From: Camellia lanceoleosa
Taxonomy: Eukaryota > Streptophyta > Magnoliopsida > Ericales > Theaceae
DNA: 64,000 nucleotides
Assembly: GCA_025200525.1 (NCBI GenBank)
Contig: CM045770.1
Span: 88,808,084 to 88,872,083, forward strand
Reading direction: 5' to 3'
The position numbers and the translations under genes were made by a program. The notes beneath the pieces are model-generated. The model worked only from the letters and a program-made list of their open reading frames with translations. It searched no databases and was not told the DNA's origin. Numbering within the stretch: position 1 is the first letter of the stretch; every line of letters begins with the position of its first letter. Of the stretch, positions 34,336-45,095 are shown one piece after another.

Positions 34336-35500
34336 CTATGCACTCTTGGGACTCTGACTTACCTGTGAAGATGGTGCTGCCTCAACTTCTTGTGCTTGGA
34401 CCTCAGCTTCTTTTTGACTTTGTAGTACAGTATCCAGGATTGGAGACTCACCATATTCATTCTCATTTGTTGCTGGAGTAAGAGAACCTATGTCATCTAT
34501 AACCACATTGATCGATTCCATTAAAGAAGAAGTTCGTAAGTTATAGACTCGAAAAGCCCTACTAGTGGTTGAATACCCTAGAAAAATACCTTCATCACTT
34601 CGGGAGTCAAATTTGTCCAAAGGCTCTCTATCTTTGAAAATGTAACACTTACTCCCAAAAGTTTTGAAGTATTTTACATTAGGTTTCAATCCCTTCCACA
34701 ATTCATATGGAGTTTGTAAAGTGCCGGGCCTTAGCTCAAAACTTTGGAGGAAGTTTCTTACTAAGGAGCATGACCCTAGCCATCTCTTGAACAACCCTGT
34801 TCTTCCTCTCAACCACTCCATTTTGTTGTGGGGTAATAGGTGCAGAAAATTCATGCTTAATTCCATGCATATCACAAAAATCCGAAAACGAACTGTTTTC
34901 AAACTCATGACCATGATCAGTTCGGATTCTTATGATAAGCCTAATGAAAACACCTGTTCATTTTGGATTTTAAGGACTAAGGCCTGGAAAGCATCAAAGG
35001 TATCAGATTTTTCCCTCAAAAAATTTACCCACGAAAAATGAGTAAAATCATCAACAGTTAAAAAAATGTATCTTTTACCTCCAATGTTTTCAGTGCGAGT
35101 AAGTCCCATTAAATTCATGTGAACCAATTCAAGAGGACATTTGGTTGCAAAGCTGTTCACCTTTTTATGAGGGGCATGGGTTTGTTTCCCAAGTTGACAT
35201 GGTCCACACACATGATTTAGATTCTTACCCAGTTTAGGTACTCCTCTCACAAGCTCTTTGTTGGCTATCTTGGTTAGGTCTTTGAAATTCATGTGACCTA
35301 ATCTTTGATGCCACAAATCAATGTTATTTATGATGGCTGAGTGACAAGTGAGATCATTAGTAGTAATAATCTCATAGCAGTTATCAGATGTGCGAACCCC
35401 ATGCAAGACAGTATTTCCTTTTTTATCCAAAATTTCACATTTATTTTTTGAAAACAATACTTCATGGTGGGAATCACACATTTGACTGATGCTCAAAAGA
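34336..35500 (-). pseudogene. copia integrase
   Basis: The GAG-pre-integrase/zinc segment LWHQRLGHMNF...CGPCQLGKQ is intact (HHCC). The catalytic core follows. The first expected Asp appears as Asn in HMNLMG, and the second lies in a DHGHEFEN stretch in a shifted frame. The third lies in NGVVERKNR, also in a shifted frame. A frameshift lies near 34915. The C-terminal ELWKGLKPNVKYFKTFGSKC region is typical of copia integrases and is readable to a stop at 34336. Confidence 0.85.
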
Positions 35501-35558
35501 TTTGCTTTAAGACCATCAATAAGTAAAGCATTTTCAAGCTTGGAAAGACCAACAACAC

Positions 35559-36161
35559 TTATAGAGCCCTTATCAATAAGTAGGATTTGTTACCTGACAT
35601 GTGACGAGAGTACCCACTATCCAAATACCACATGTGTGAGTCATGTGCTTTTAGAGTAGTGTGAACAACTAAACAAGTTAAATCATTTTTTCTCACCCAA
35701 ATCTTTTTGGTCTTAACAAAACCAAGTCTGGTGGTCTTGGTGTTGTGAACACTCTCATGAATCTTGGTATTTCGCCTAGACATGTAAGGTTGTCTCCTAA
35801 CCCAAAAAGTATTCGAATTTCTACCCTTTTGAGACACCTTACTAAACAATTCAAAGTAATAAGGACGAATGTGGCCATGCCTACTACAATGATGACAAAT
35901 AAAAACAGGTTTTACCTCATTTTTGTTGATCTTACCTCCGTTAGGTAGATGAAGAGAGGGATCACCGTGGTTTACCTTCAACTTTCCCTTTGCCGGAGTC
36001 TTCAAGTCATATGATGTAGAAACCTGTCCCTTGTGAGCTGTTGCACCATAGCCTAGCCCATTTTTGTCACAACCCATTTGTTGAGACTCGAGGATGTCAT
36101 CTAATGATTTGGAACCTGTTCCACATGGCAATTGTGGCTCTAGCAATTCGGAGTTCTTCAT
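35559..36161 (-). pseudogene. gag C-terminus plus copia protease
   Basis: The frame holds a LDDILESQQMG segment, a zinc-knuckle-like CHHCSRHGHIRPYY whose last Cys is Tyr, and the protease active site WYLDSGYSRHMSG, close to the copia WYLDSGCSRHM motif with the catalytic Asp kept. It is in a different frame from the upstream gag. The protease would process Gag-Pol. Confidence 0.8.
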
Positions 36162-37988
36162 CTTTATGACTGACCATCTCTTCTAATGTAGCTTGTGACA
36201 TCTCAAGACTTTCAAGCTTCTCTTCATATGTGAAATACACTTTCAGGAGTTCATTCCTTTCAATTTCACAGGATAGAAGTTTCTCACATAGGTCTTGCCT
36301 GTCACTAGAGATCTTGATGACATTCTGCTTTGCTATTACAAGTTCTCCTTTTAGCTTGACATTCTCGCTTTCACATGCTTTGAGCTTGAGAGTGAGTTTG
36401 TCATTGATTTTGGACAAATTCAGAGATTCCTCGTAAAGTTTTTCGTAAGCTTGTTGTAGATCATCACCATTAATCTCATCATTGTCTTCTGATGTTTCAT
36501 CATCTTCTTTTTGCTCCTCATTCTCCTTGACCTCATTCAGTCGAGTAACTAAGGTAGGAAAGGTGATAGATGGTGGTGAAGATGATTCTCTACTTTCATG
36601 AAATTGGCTCAGAGTGTCCCATGCATCTTTAGCCTTTGTGCAGTGAACAACCCGTTGCTGTTCTTCATCAGAAATTGCTCCATGAATAGTGATCAAGACT
36701 CTCTAATTGCTCGGATTGTCAGCACTTTCAACATCCTCTTCAATGGCTTGACAGCCTTCTGGGTCAAAAGCTTTCAAAAACACCCTCATTCTGATCTTCC
36801 AATACAAGTAGTTACTCCTATCAAAGGTGGGAGCACGATGCAGATTCTGACCACGAGCAAGTTCCACTGGCTTTGGAAGAGGTTGTGTGAAAGTGGACCA
36901 AAATGCCATGAAAGCACTATTCCTGTCTTTACCAAATTCAGTTTCTTTGGGTTCTTGCTCCGACCCGCTTTTATCATCCCAAGTTACTGTGTAGACTTTC
37001 TTCCGATTCTTTTTTGAAGGACATTCAAGGGTAATATGACTAAACCCTTGACATTCATAACACTTGACCCCTTGCCCCTTTACAATCTTCTTTTAAGTTT
37101 TTTGAGCAAGTTTTGGTGGAAAAGTTTTGGGTTTATCATTACTCTTGTCTTTTGAGTTAGGGTCTCTGAAATTAGGCTTCTTTTTCTTTAAATTTTTTTT
37201 GAACTGTTTAGTAAACATAGCTGTTATCTCAGACTCTAAATCAAACTCAGTCTCAGGAGTTTTTGCAGTCTCATGAGTACTAGTGAAAGCCACACTATCT
37301 TTTTGTTTTTTCTTAGAAATCTGGTGGGCTTCATAAGTCTGCAAGTTTCCAACCAACTGATCAAGCTTGAGGGTATCAACATTCTGAGCCTCCTCAATGG
37401 CTGTCACTTTTGATTGGAACCTCTCAGGTAATGACCTCAAAATTTTTCCAACAACTTTAGCTTCAGGGATTTTTTCACCGAGTGTGAAACAGGAATTCAC
37501 GATCTCACTAAGTTTAGCATAGAAATCATCTAACGTCTTATCATCACACATAAAAAGGGTTTGAAAGGCAGAGGTGAGACGTTGAAGTTTTGACTTTTTA
37601 ACAGAAGTAGTACCTTTGTGAATCGTTTCAAGAATATCCCAAGCCTCATTTGCTACCTCACACGTGCAGATACGATAAAACTCTTCAGGTGTGACAAAGC
37701 AAAAAAGGGAATTGAGAGCCTTACTGTTCCAACTCGAGTTTTGATAATCGGTTGTGTCCCATTTATCAAGGGGTTTGGGAATCTCAATACCATCAATGGT
37801 GACAGTAGGTTCATTCCACCCATAGATCACACAGTGCCAAACTTTCTCATCAATGGATTTTAAAAACGCTCTCATACGAGCTTTCTTTTTTTTTTTTTTT
37901 GATACATACGAGCTTTCCAATAGAAATAGTTTGTACAATCAAGTAACGAAGGTCTATGGGTCAAGTTACATTCACGAATAGAATCCAT
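36097..37988 (-). pseudogene. copia gag with a second partial gag module
   Basis: The native start is the ATG at 37988 (MDSIRECN). An NYFYWKAR motif follows, interrupted at once by a 32-bp insertion. From there to 36097 one frame stays open except for two stops (37093 and 36703). Along it lie the UBN2-type gag core (AWDILETIHKGT), a basic region and a CCHC knuckle (CYECQGFSHITLECP). Next comes a second gag-like N-terminal motif (NYLYWKIRMRVFLKAFD, with AWDTLSQFHE further on), then an acidic and coiled-coil stretch (about 36500-36170). Gag builds the particle and binds RNA. Two NYxYWK modules flanking a zinc knuckle is not the usual layout. Confidence 0.8.
37873..37917 (-). mobile_element. poly(A)-only retroposition scar with 13-bp duplication
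   Basis: CATACGAGCTTTC occurs at 37873-37885 and again at 37905-37917. Between them are 15 T and GATA, that is TATC plus poly(A) on the minus strand. This is what a LINE-type reverse transcription event truncated almost to its tail would leave. The 32-bp net gain shifts the gag frame. Confidence 0.7.
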
Positions 37989-38294
37989 ATCACCAATCAC
38001 ACAAAATCACACTCCTATGGTTTTTGATAAAAACAAAGAGTGACCTACTCTAATACCAATTTGTGTTTATATTTGTCCATTGTAGGAATATTTGTTTGTG
38101 TTTTTGTTTTGTTCTACGACTTAAAGGCCTTATTGGCATCCGATCATGCAATTGACTTGATATATGTGTTATTTGGAATTTTTAGGAATTTATGGTAGGT
38201 TCAATGGAAATTTGATTCGGAATGAAATGATTAGAATAATTAATACTCATTTGATTAGTGGTAAGCTTAATTAATTAATTTTCTTAATCAAGCC

Positions 38295-38301
38295 TATAAA
38301 A
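38295..38301 (+). promoter_or_regulatory. putative LTR TATA box
   Basis: TATAAAA sits within AGCCTATAAAAGGC on the + strand of the LTR, in the expected orientation for transcription toward the primer-binding site. Confidence 0.5.
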
Positions 38302-38954
38302 GGCTTATACACCACTTTGAGTCACCTCTTATTTATCATTTTGAGCCTACACAAAACGTGAGAGAGAGGAAGGAAGAGACTAGGAGAGTTTGATATAAAA
38401 ACTTGAGATTGGAAGGAGTTTGCTAAGAATTAAAGGAAATTGGTGGAATTGGGTAATAACTAACTAGGATTCAAGGAATTGAGAACTTTAGGTAAGAATT
38501 TCAATCTTTAAGCTTTGTGTTTGACTCACTCATACTTGAATTCAAAAGAAGTTAGAGATTAAGAAGAAGAGTTAAGCTTTAAAACAAGAATTGAGAATAA
38601 TCCATGCATTGCATGCATCATATATGGAGTTTTGAGTGTGATTACAAAGAATTCTCAGATGCATGCATTGATCGTAGCTTGGTTTTGGAAATTCATTGAG
38701 TTTCATACCATTTTACCTTATTTGATCATGTTTTGAAAGCTTTGAAGTCAAGAATTTCATGCATGTTATGTTTTTAACATTTCAAGCTTGTGTTTACACG
38801 ATTGACTCTCTTGGGCCTTGATTTTGCGAAATGATTTTGAATTCATGACGTTTTCCAAGTTTCCTTAAGTTTTTGGCCCAAAAGAACTTGATTTGCAGCT
38901 TCGGGATTGAGTTTGAAGCTGGGAAGCAAATCTGAAAATTTCAGAATTCTATTT

Positions 38955-39270
38955 CTATACTCGAGCGACAAAACCTACGCTCAAGCGACCACTCTGTGTT
39001 TTGCACACTTGTTTGAGCGACCAAAAGTTGGCTCGAGCATAAAATGCATGCTCCCAAAAGTTTACCATTTTTACAGATTGCTCAAGCGACAAGAGTTACA
39101 CTCGAGCGAAGACCTCAATCACACGCTCGATCGACCGTCAAGCGTGTGCCGAGCGGAAAAATCTAGCAACCAGTACTTTTGCAAAGTTTACAGACTGCTC
39201 GAGTGAAGGAAGTTGCGCTCGAATGACCACTCACATGTTTGGACGTCCGTTCAAGCGAAGGAATTGCGCT
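38955..39270 (+). repeat. cluster of CTCGAGCG-type motifs in the LTR
   Basis: At least nine variants (CTCGAGCGA, GCTCAAGCGA, CTTGAGCGA, CTCGAGTGA and similar) recur at irregular spacing of 20-60 bp. They are flanked by unrelated sequence rather than forming a strict tandem array. Confidence 0.75.
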
Positions 39271-39689
39271 TGAGCGAGGCCCCTAGTGTCAGCATATTTG
39301 CCTAAGTGTTTTTAAGTGCATTTTAACATCTTCATCACATCCTAAGCATTCCTAGGCCAATATTAAGATGTAATAATGAGGATAAAACTTAGAAACACAC
39401 GAAGAACGAGATGAAATAAGTTAATTACGATCCAAGCATGTATTTCAGTAATGTATCTATTATGTTTATGTAGGTCACGTGCCGTGAGCTGTTGATCCAT
39501 TGGTTGTTACAAGCTATCTATGCAATTATCTGTGAGTAATGACTTAGTAAAGTTATGTTTTATATGAAATATGTTCTAAACATTATGATATGATATGAAT
39601 TATCTTTGAATGATACAACAGGCTAATTTGTGATTCCATGAATGATGATCCCTATTTTTTAAATGAATTTGTGATATCCTTAGTAGAAG

Positions 39690-39810
39690 CCCTCGTCTAA
39701 GAGACATAATACTGTGGCTCATGGTCATGAGGCCTTCGTCTGGAGGAAATAATACCGTGGCTCAGGCCCTCATTCGGAAGAAACAATACCGTGGTCCATG
39801 TATAAGATAT
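39690..39810 (+). repeat. ~40-bp tandem repeat in the LTR
   Basis: Three units read roughly GCCCTCGTCTAAGAGACATA or close variants followed by ATACTGTGGCTCA/ATACCGTGGCTCA, at about 39690, 39735 and 39765. Confidence 0.65.
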
Positions 39811-40449
39811 GTTACCCGGTACCGGAGATTCTTTTATGGAACTTAATATGCTTGACCAAAAAGATATGTTAATGCTAATGGAAGTACCACACATGATTTG
39901 AACATGTATATGAACATGACTCTGTTTAATATGACTATGCTTATGTCTGATTGATATGATATGAAACTGGACATCATTCATTAAAATTTTTTCTCTGTTA
40001 TTATTTATTAGGCTTTCGTTCACTATTTGTGATATGTATGTAGGCGACTAGACGTGCGACCAGGCTCAGAGTTGAGGACTTGGAGTCTCTGTTTTGTCGG
40101 CCAACCAATGTGCCTCCCGAGAAGGTTCCAGAAAGAGTTCAACAGTCGAGTTTTGTAAACCATGTCATAAGTTAAGACTTTTGTTGTTTTGTGACCAGTT
40201 CTTTGCTTTATTTTGTATATATGACAAGGTTGGATGGATGTCTATGACGTCATATATAAACTATATATGTATAGTTTTAAATTTCTGTTCCATGTATGTT
40301 TGCATAGTTCTATGGATTATGTATGTTTCTATATTTGCTTCTACAGTCCCTTATTACGTGATAATCTATTTAGAGGCCTTTGGTAATCCAAGGATTACTG
40401 GCTGGTTACGTTGCTAAACCTGTAGGGACGGGTTGGGGTTATGACAGAG

Positions 40450-40871
40450 TGGTATCAGAACACGTATTATACCACACACACGAGTCCATATGAGCTATAA
40501 GATGTCCCAGAAAAGAATTATGGACATTTCATCAGCATTAGTGTGTGTGCTAATCTCTGTAAATGTGAAAAACTGAATCTGAGCATGAACATATGAACTT
40601 GACAAGAATGATTTGGCACTAAAAGCTTCAAACATTGTGAAAAGAATTATCTGCCTATGTTTATAAGTATTCTATTTACCTATGGCAAATGGAAAATGCA
40701 AGAAGTGACGGAATAGTTGAATCTTCTGAGGCTCGAATGAGTCGAATAGAACAAATGCTCGCAGCCTTAACTAAAGCAATGATGCAGCAACAAAGACAAC
40801 AACCACCGCCTCCTCCGCCTCCTTCTGTGGTGTTTACTCTAAAAATTTGGTTCAACTTCCACCATTTATAA
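40450..40871 (+). pseudogene. gypsy primer site and gag N-terminal stub
   Basis: After the primer-binding site a short leader leads to an open frame (from 40689). Its start, MSRIEQMLAALTKAMMQQQ followed by a proline run, resembles the N-terminus of plant Ty3/gypsy Gag. Similarity stops near 40830, where unrelated T-rich DNA begins. The element is truncated there; no pol follows. Confidence 0.6.
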
Positions 40872-40949
40872 AATAGTTTTATGAGAAGTCTTTTCGTTAG
40901 TTTTGGAGACAATTTATTTTCAACTTTACTCCTGAATTTATTTGTTAAC

Positions 40950-41450
40950 TTTTTTTTTTTTTTTTATATCTATTTGACTTTCTCAACTATGTGTTCAAAT
41001 TTATATCTATCAGTTTAATTTTTTTCTATCTATTTAAATTTGTTGACTATCTATTCAAATTTATATCTATCTGTTGAATTTTTTCCCCTTATCTGTTCAT
41101 TTTTTTCTTTGTATGTTCAAAAAATATATATCTATCTGTTCAAAATTATTAATTATCTATTCAATGTTTTCCCTTTATTTGTCCAAATTTTATTATGTGT
41201 TCAATTTTTTTTATTTATCTATTTAAATCTATCTATCACAATTTTATTATCTGTTCAATAACAAAAACAACAAATCTATCTGTTAAAAATCTAACAACAA
41301 AAAATCTATCTGTTGAAAATCTAACGACAATAAATCTATCTATTAAAAATTTATATCTCTTTCTACTATCTATCTGTTCAAATTCAACAACTCCGACCAA
41401 TCTTTTCTCACAAAAAAATCGCCCACTATCTATTCAAACCAAACATATGG
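40950..41450 (+). repeat. degenerate TATCTATCTGTTCAA array
   Basis: About 18 variants of CTATCTGTTCAAAT occur in 500 bp, with irregular spacers. Open frames here are low-complexity and are rejected as genes. Confidence 0.65.
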
Positions 41451-41607
41451 ATCTACAATGTTTTATCATCAATAACAACACATAATCATCAACAACAACT
41501 AAATTTGTTTTTTTGTAAAATCTCAAGGCCCAGATCATAGCACTATAATGGCAACAAAAAAAATGTTCAAAAAATCAAAGAAAAAATAAACCTAGGGTTT
41601 TAACTTA

Positions 41608-42776
41608 TGGTTGTAACACTGTCCGGGGGGGGGGGGAGGTATCTACGCGCGTTGAACAGTTCGGACCCTCGATTTCTTTAATCTAGTCTTACAAGTACAA
41701 TGTGAAACATAGATAAGAGTCCAGATTTGGTAATTTTTATAGAAAATCTATTTTATTGCAAAAATATTTGCTAGAAATGGATTACATCATCAAATCTCAA
41801 AGTCGCCACTTAATATTTTGAGAAAATTAGGAAACCTGTGACTCATACCAAGGCCACTGTTCGTTATAACTAAGGATGCTTGGCTCAGAACCTTAGGTAT
41901 GAGGGGTGAATGTCATTAATTGAGCATCCACACTCATCCGATCAAAAGATTGACCTCTACTAAGCCATGATATAAGTTTTATTAACTTTATATCTTCATG
42001 TTATAATTTATTTAATAAATCCTAAAATTTACTATGTGAAGCAAAACAAGTATAGAGTATATCATTCATTTTGGAACAAATTAATTCTATGTGTTTTTGA
42101 AAGAGTTTGGAAGATGTGCAACTCAAAAGAAATCAAGCTCAGAAGTATGAAATCAATATTATTGCAAATTAAATGACACAACCTTCATCCACTGCCATTC
42201 ATAGAGATATATCACATAAGCAACTAACTGTATGGTAAGATACTAAACATAGTATGAAAAACACACAAAAGCGAGATGCTAAAGTATAAAAACTCACATA
42301 TTTACCAACATCTCACGAATAGTTACAAAATAAAGTTAGGAAATATGCATGATCTTATATACAATATCCTAATACAATACATACACAAAATACAACTGGA
42401 GATTCGATTACTAAAACATGAAATGTGAGTCATCTCAAGACATAATATAACGCACAAAATCATATAAGAATTAATTAGATTTACAGGTGCAAATGCATCA
42501 TATCTAAATAAGATTGGAAGATTATTAACAATATGAAAAATAAAATATGATGTTATGTACATAATATGAAAAACGAGTAAATAAAAGGGATAGAAAGAAA
42601 TTGGGGTTGGAAGACAAACATAAAAATATGTAGAAAGAAGCGAGGGTTGGGAATTATTACAATACTAAATTATTACAAAACTAAATAAAAAGACGTGAGA
42701 TTGGAAGATTATTACAACACAAATCGAATCTAACAAATCATACAAATAAGATATTAAAAAAATAAAATCTAAAAAG
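41608..42776 (-). other. probable LTR-derived DNA
   Basis: TGTAACACTGTCCGG with a run of G at 41628-41640 resembles the inverted LTR terminus at 25492. The rest is AT-rich with no gene. Assignment is weak. Confidence 0.3.
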
Positions 42777-43101
42777 TTACTATTCATTTGCCGGTTACTA
42801 TTCATCCAGCAGAGTACTATTCATTCGCCGGAAATTATTCTGTTTGTTGTTAAGTGACTGCTCTGTTTCGTCCAAGAAAACTTATTTTACTAGCGCACTA
42901 TTCATTCAACGAAGTACTATTCATCGCCGGTAGTACTATTCACCACGGTAATTATTATTCACCCTCCTCGGTCATTCTTCATCTTACCGGGCATTTTTCC
43001 TCTGCGGTTACTATTCATCGTAGAGATACTATTCATTGTTGGGGTTACTATTCACCGCCAGATGTTACCATTCACCACCGGTCACTATTCATCCGGCGGG
43101 G
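42777..43101 (+). repeat. minisatellite of TACTATTCATCGCCGG units
   Basis: About 15 imperfect units of 16-24 bp have a constant TACTATTCAY half and a CG-rich variable half (CGCCGG, CACCGG, CATCCGGCGG). A ~50-bp foreign stretch interrupts the array near 42842-42897. Confidence 0.75.
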
Positions 43102-43239
43102 TCACATTTCTATCAAATTAGATGGTTTCGACTGACTATTTAAAATGATAAAATACAACAGTTTAGTTAAAACAGTAAGTTATAACAGTTTATTTAAAGC
43201 AATAAATTACAATAATTTATGTACAACAGTAAATTAAAA

Positions 43240-43425
43240 CAAATATGTGGGTGGTGCAACCTTCCCTTTAAAGTAATAAAACAATTATGAAAAGCAATAA
43301 ATTACAACATATATATGCGGGTCGTGCATCCTTCCCATTAAAGCGATAAAATAGTTATATAAAAAAAAACAGTTAATTACAATAGATATTTGGGTGGTGC
43401 AGCTTTCCCTTTAAAGTAATAAATA
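43240..43425 (+). repeat. ~70-bp repeat, three copies
   Basis: GTGGGTGGTGCAACCTTCCC (43250), GCGGGTCGTGCATCCTTCCC (43319) and TTGGGTGGTGCAGCTTTCCC (43389) are each followed by a TTAAAG..ATAAA block. Confidence 0.65.
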
Positions 43426-43429
43426 AAGC

Positions 43430-44486
43430 GATAAATAAAGCAGTAAAAGAATTTAAACAAATCATATTACATTTTTAAATTTAAATGAAAGTTTATGAAA
43501 ATTCATCTTTTGGAGGAATGACAAATTTTCTGATTTACAAAATTTCTTTTGATTATCCTCAAGGTTATAGAATGTGTTCTAATTTCTCAACCCAAAATTT
43601 AGAATTTTAACTTTAATGGTGTTTGGTATATTGGTGAAAAGACAATAGAGAGAACAATAATGATACATCCCACTAATTTGGAAGCACTAATGGACCACTA
43701 ATGAGGTGGAAATTCAAAAAAAAAAAAAAAAAATTTAAGACCAAAACATCACATCGGTCAGTGAGACCCACTCTCTAGAGCTCCTTTAGTGCTCCCAATT
43801 TAAAGCTCCCAAACATTTTTCTAGAGAGAATGGACAGAAAGATTTGGTTAAAAAAAATACAATATCTAAGAAAATACATTTCCTCTCTTAATTTTTTTTT
43901 TCTTTCCCTTCTTTTGTATTTTTTTTCTTCTCCGTTCTCTCTCTCTCTCTCTCTCTCTCTCCTGATTTTTTCCTTTTCTGATCTCTTCTTTCTCTCAATC
44001 TCCTCTCATTCCCCCCCCCCCCCCTCAACAATCCTCTGCCTCTTTTATAGAATATAAAATGGAAAAAAAAGGACAAAATAACAGACGGTGAAAAACGATA
44101 GATTTTCAAAGGATGCACAATATGTGCAAACAGTAAAATTACTATGTTGACAACGGTGGAGAGACTTTTCAAAAGGTAAACAGTAATATTACTGTATACT
44201 TTATAATATAATATTATATAAAAGATATTATTTGCTTAAATATACATACAAATGTCAAAAAATATATAAAAACACATAAAAATATATAAATTTATAAAAT
44301 AAAAAATAATTGAACTAATAAAATATATTTTGATGGACCAAATATGCAAAATTTAGGCTAAAATTGGTTTAAAATAACGTGGCCAAAATAGGTGAAGGTT
44401 GGGATTAAAGTTTAAATTTTATCTTTTCACTGAAAATTTTGTAAGATAATACATTCTTATTTTCATTATTGGGTAATAAAAAAAAA
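43430..44486. other. intergenic DNA with simple repeats
   Basis: It holds a (CT)n run (about 43936-43961) and a C14-type tract near 44010-44023. A possible small MITE lies at about 43615-43816 with TGTTTGG ends. No gene is seen. Confidence 0.45.
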
Positions 44487-44827
44487 GGTAAATTACAAAT
44501 ACACCTCCGAGATTTGTTTAAAATACAATTGTCACTGTGATTTGAAAAATTACAAATATCTCTCTGGGAGAAATTTTCATTTAATAAAATTAATTGAAAA
44601 GTGAAATTTCTAACTGTTCACCTATACAATAATAAAATTATTTAAATTATTAATTGAAATAAAATTTTGACATTGTTAAAAACTGTTATTAACTTGATGA
44701 TTTATTAATAAAAGGACCTATTTGTTATGAAATTAGAAATCTTAGAGGGCATAATGTAATTTCTAAAACCACAATGAGGTAATTTGTAATTTAAGTAAAC
44801 CTCAGGGGATGTGTTTGTAATTTATCC
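44487..44827. mobile_element. MITE, GGTAAATTACAAATACACC family, best-preserved copy
   Basis: The left end is GGTAAATTACAAATACACC and the reverse complement of the right end is GGATAAATTACAAACACATC. The 341-bp length equals that of the copy at 7473-7813. Confidence 0.75.
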
Positions 44828-45095
44828 TAAAAAAAAGGCACCCATGTCTTAAGAGCGGTCAAAAGGGGATGTCTACAATAGTTTCAACTCAGATGTATTT
44901 ACAACCTACGGTTTCTTATGCTGTGTTGAGCCTTTGTTCAAACCTAGAAGCCCTTCTCTTCTTCTTACTTCTGATCCCACATGCATTGCACAATGACTGC
45001 AATTAACAAACACAAACCTAGACCACACAATCAAAATCAAAACCTAGAACCCTAAATCACAGATCAACTACATAGAGAGCGAGAGGAAGAAAGAG
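44828..45095. other. intergenic flank of the solo LTR
   Basis: Nothing is supported. The purine-rich sequence at 45076-45095 continues on the other side of the solo LTR as a (GA)n tract. Confidence 0.4.

Larger units (their letters stand above)
28330..38061 (-). mobile_element. inactive Ty1/copia retrotransposon, Sirevirus-like
   Basis: On the minus strand the order is primer-binding site (38058-38041, TGGTATTAGAG), gag, protease, integrase, RT, RNase H. Integrase before RT defines copia. A ~1.8 kb spacer, an additional ORF (30825-29891), a polypurine tract (29238-29224, AAAGAGGGAGAT) and an LTR starting TGTTAGGTCCC at 29223 follow. An ORF between pol and the 3' LTR and a gag with an extended coiled coil fit Sireviruses (SIRE/Maximus). 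The 5' LTR next to 38062 is not matched to the 3' LTR by eye. Either the 5' LTR was largely replaced by the next element, or the 29-31 kb part belongs to a second, adjacent element. Confidence 0.8.
38062..40446 (+). mobile_element. Ty3/gypsy LTR (5' LTR of a truncated element)
   Basis: The block ends GGGGTTATGACA at 40446, followed after GAG by TGGTATCAGAAC (40450-40461), a primer-binding site for initiator tRNA-Met. A TATAAAA box lies at 38295, CTCGAGCG motifs at 38955-39270 and tandem repeats at 39690-39810. The left boundary is uncertain because it abuts the primer site of the minus-strand copia element at 38058. The first bases from 38062 may be what is left of the copia 5' LTR. Confidence 0.7.

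Noticed and set aside
41195..41485. 96-codon plus-strand frame rich in L, S, N and T
   Set aside because: It is a translation of the degenerate CTATCTGTTCAA array.
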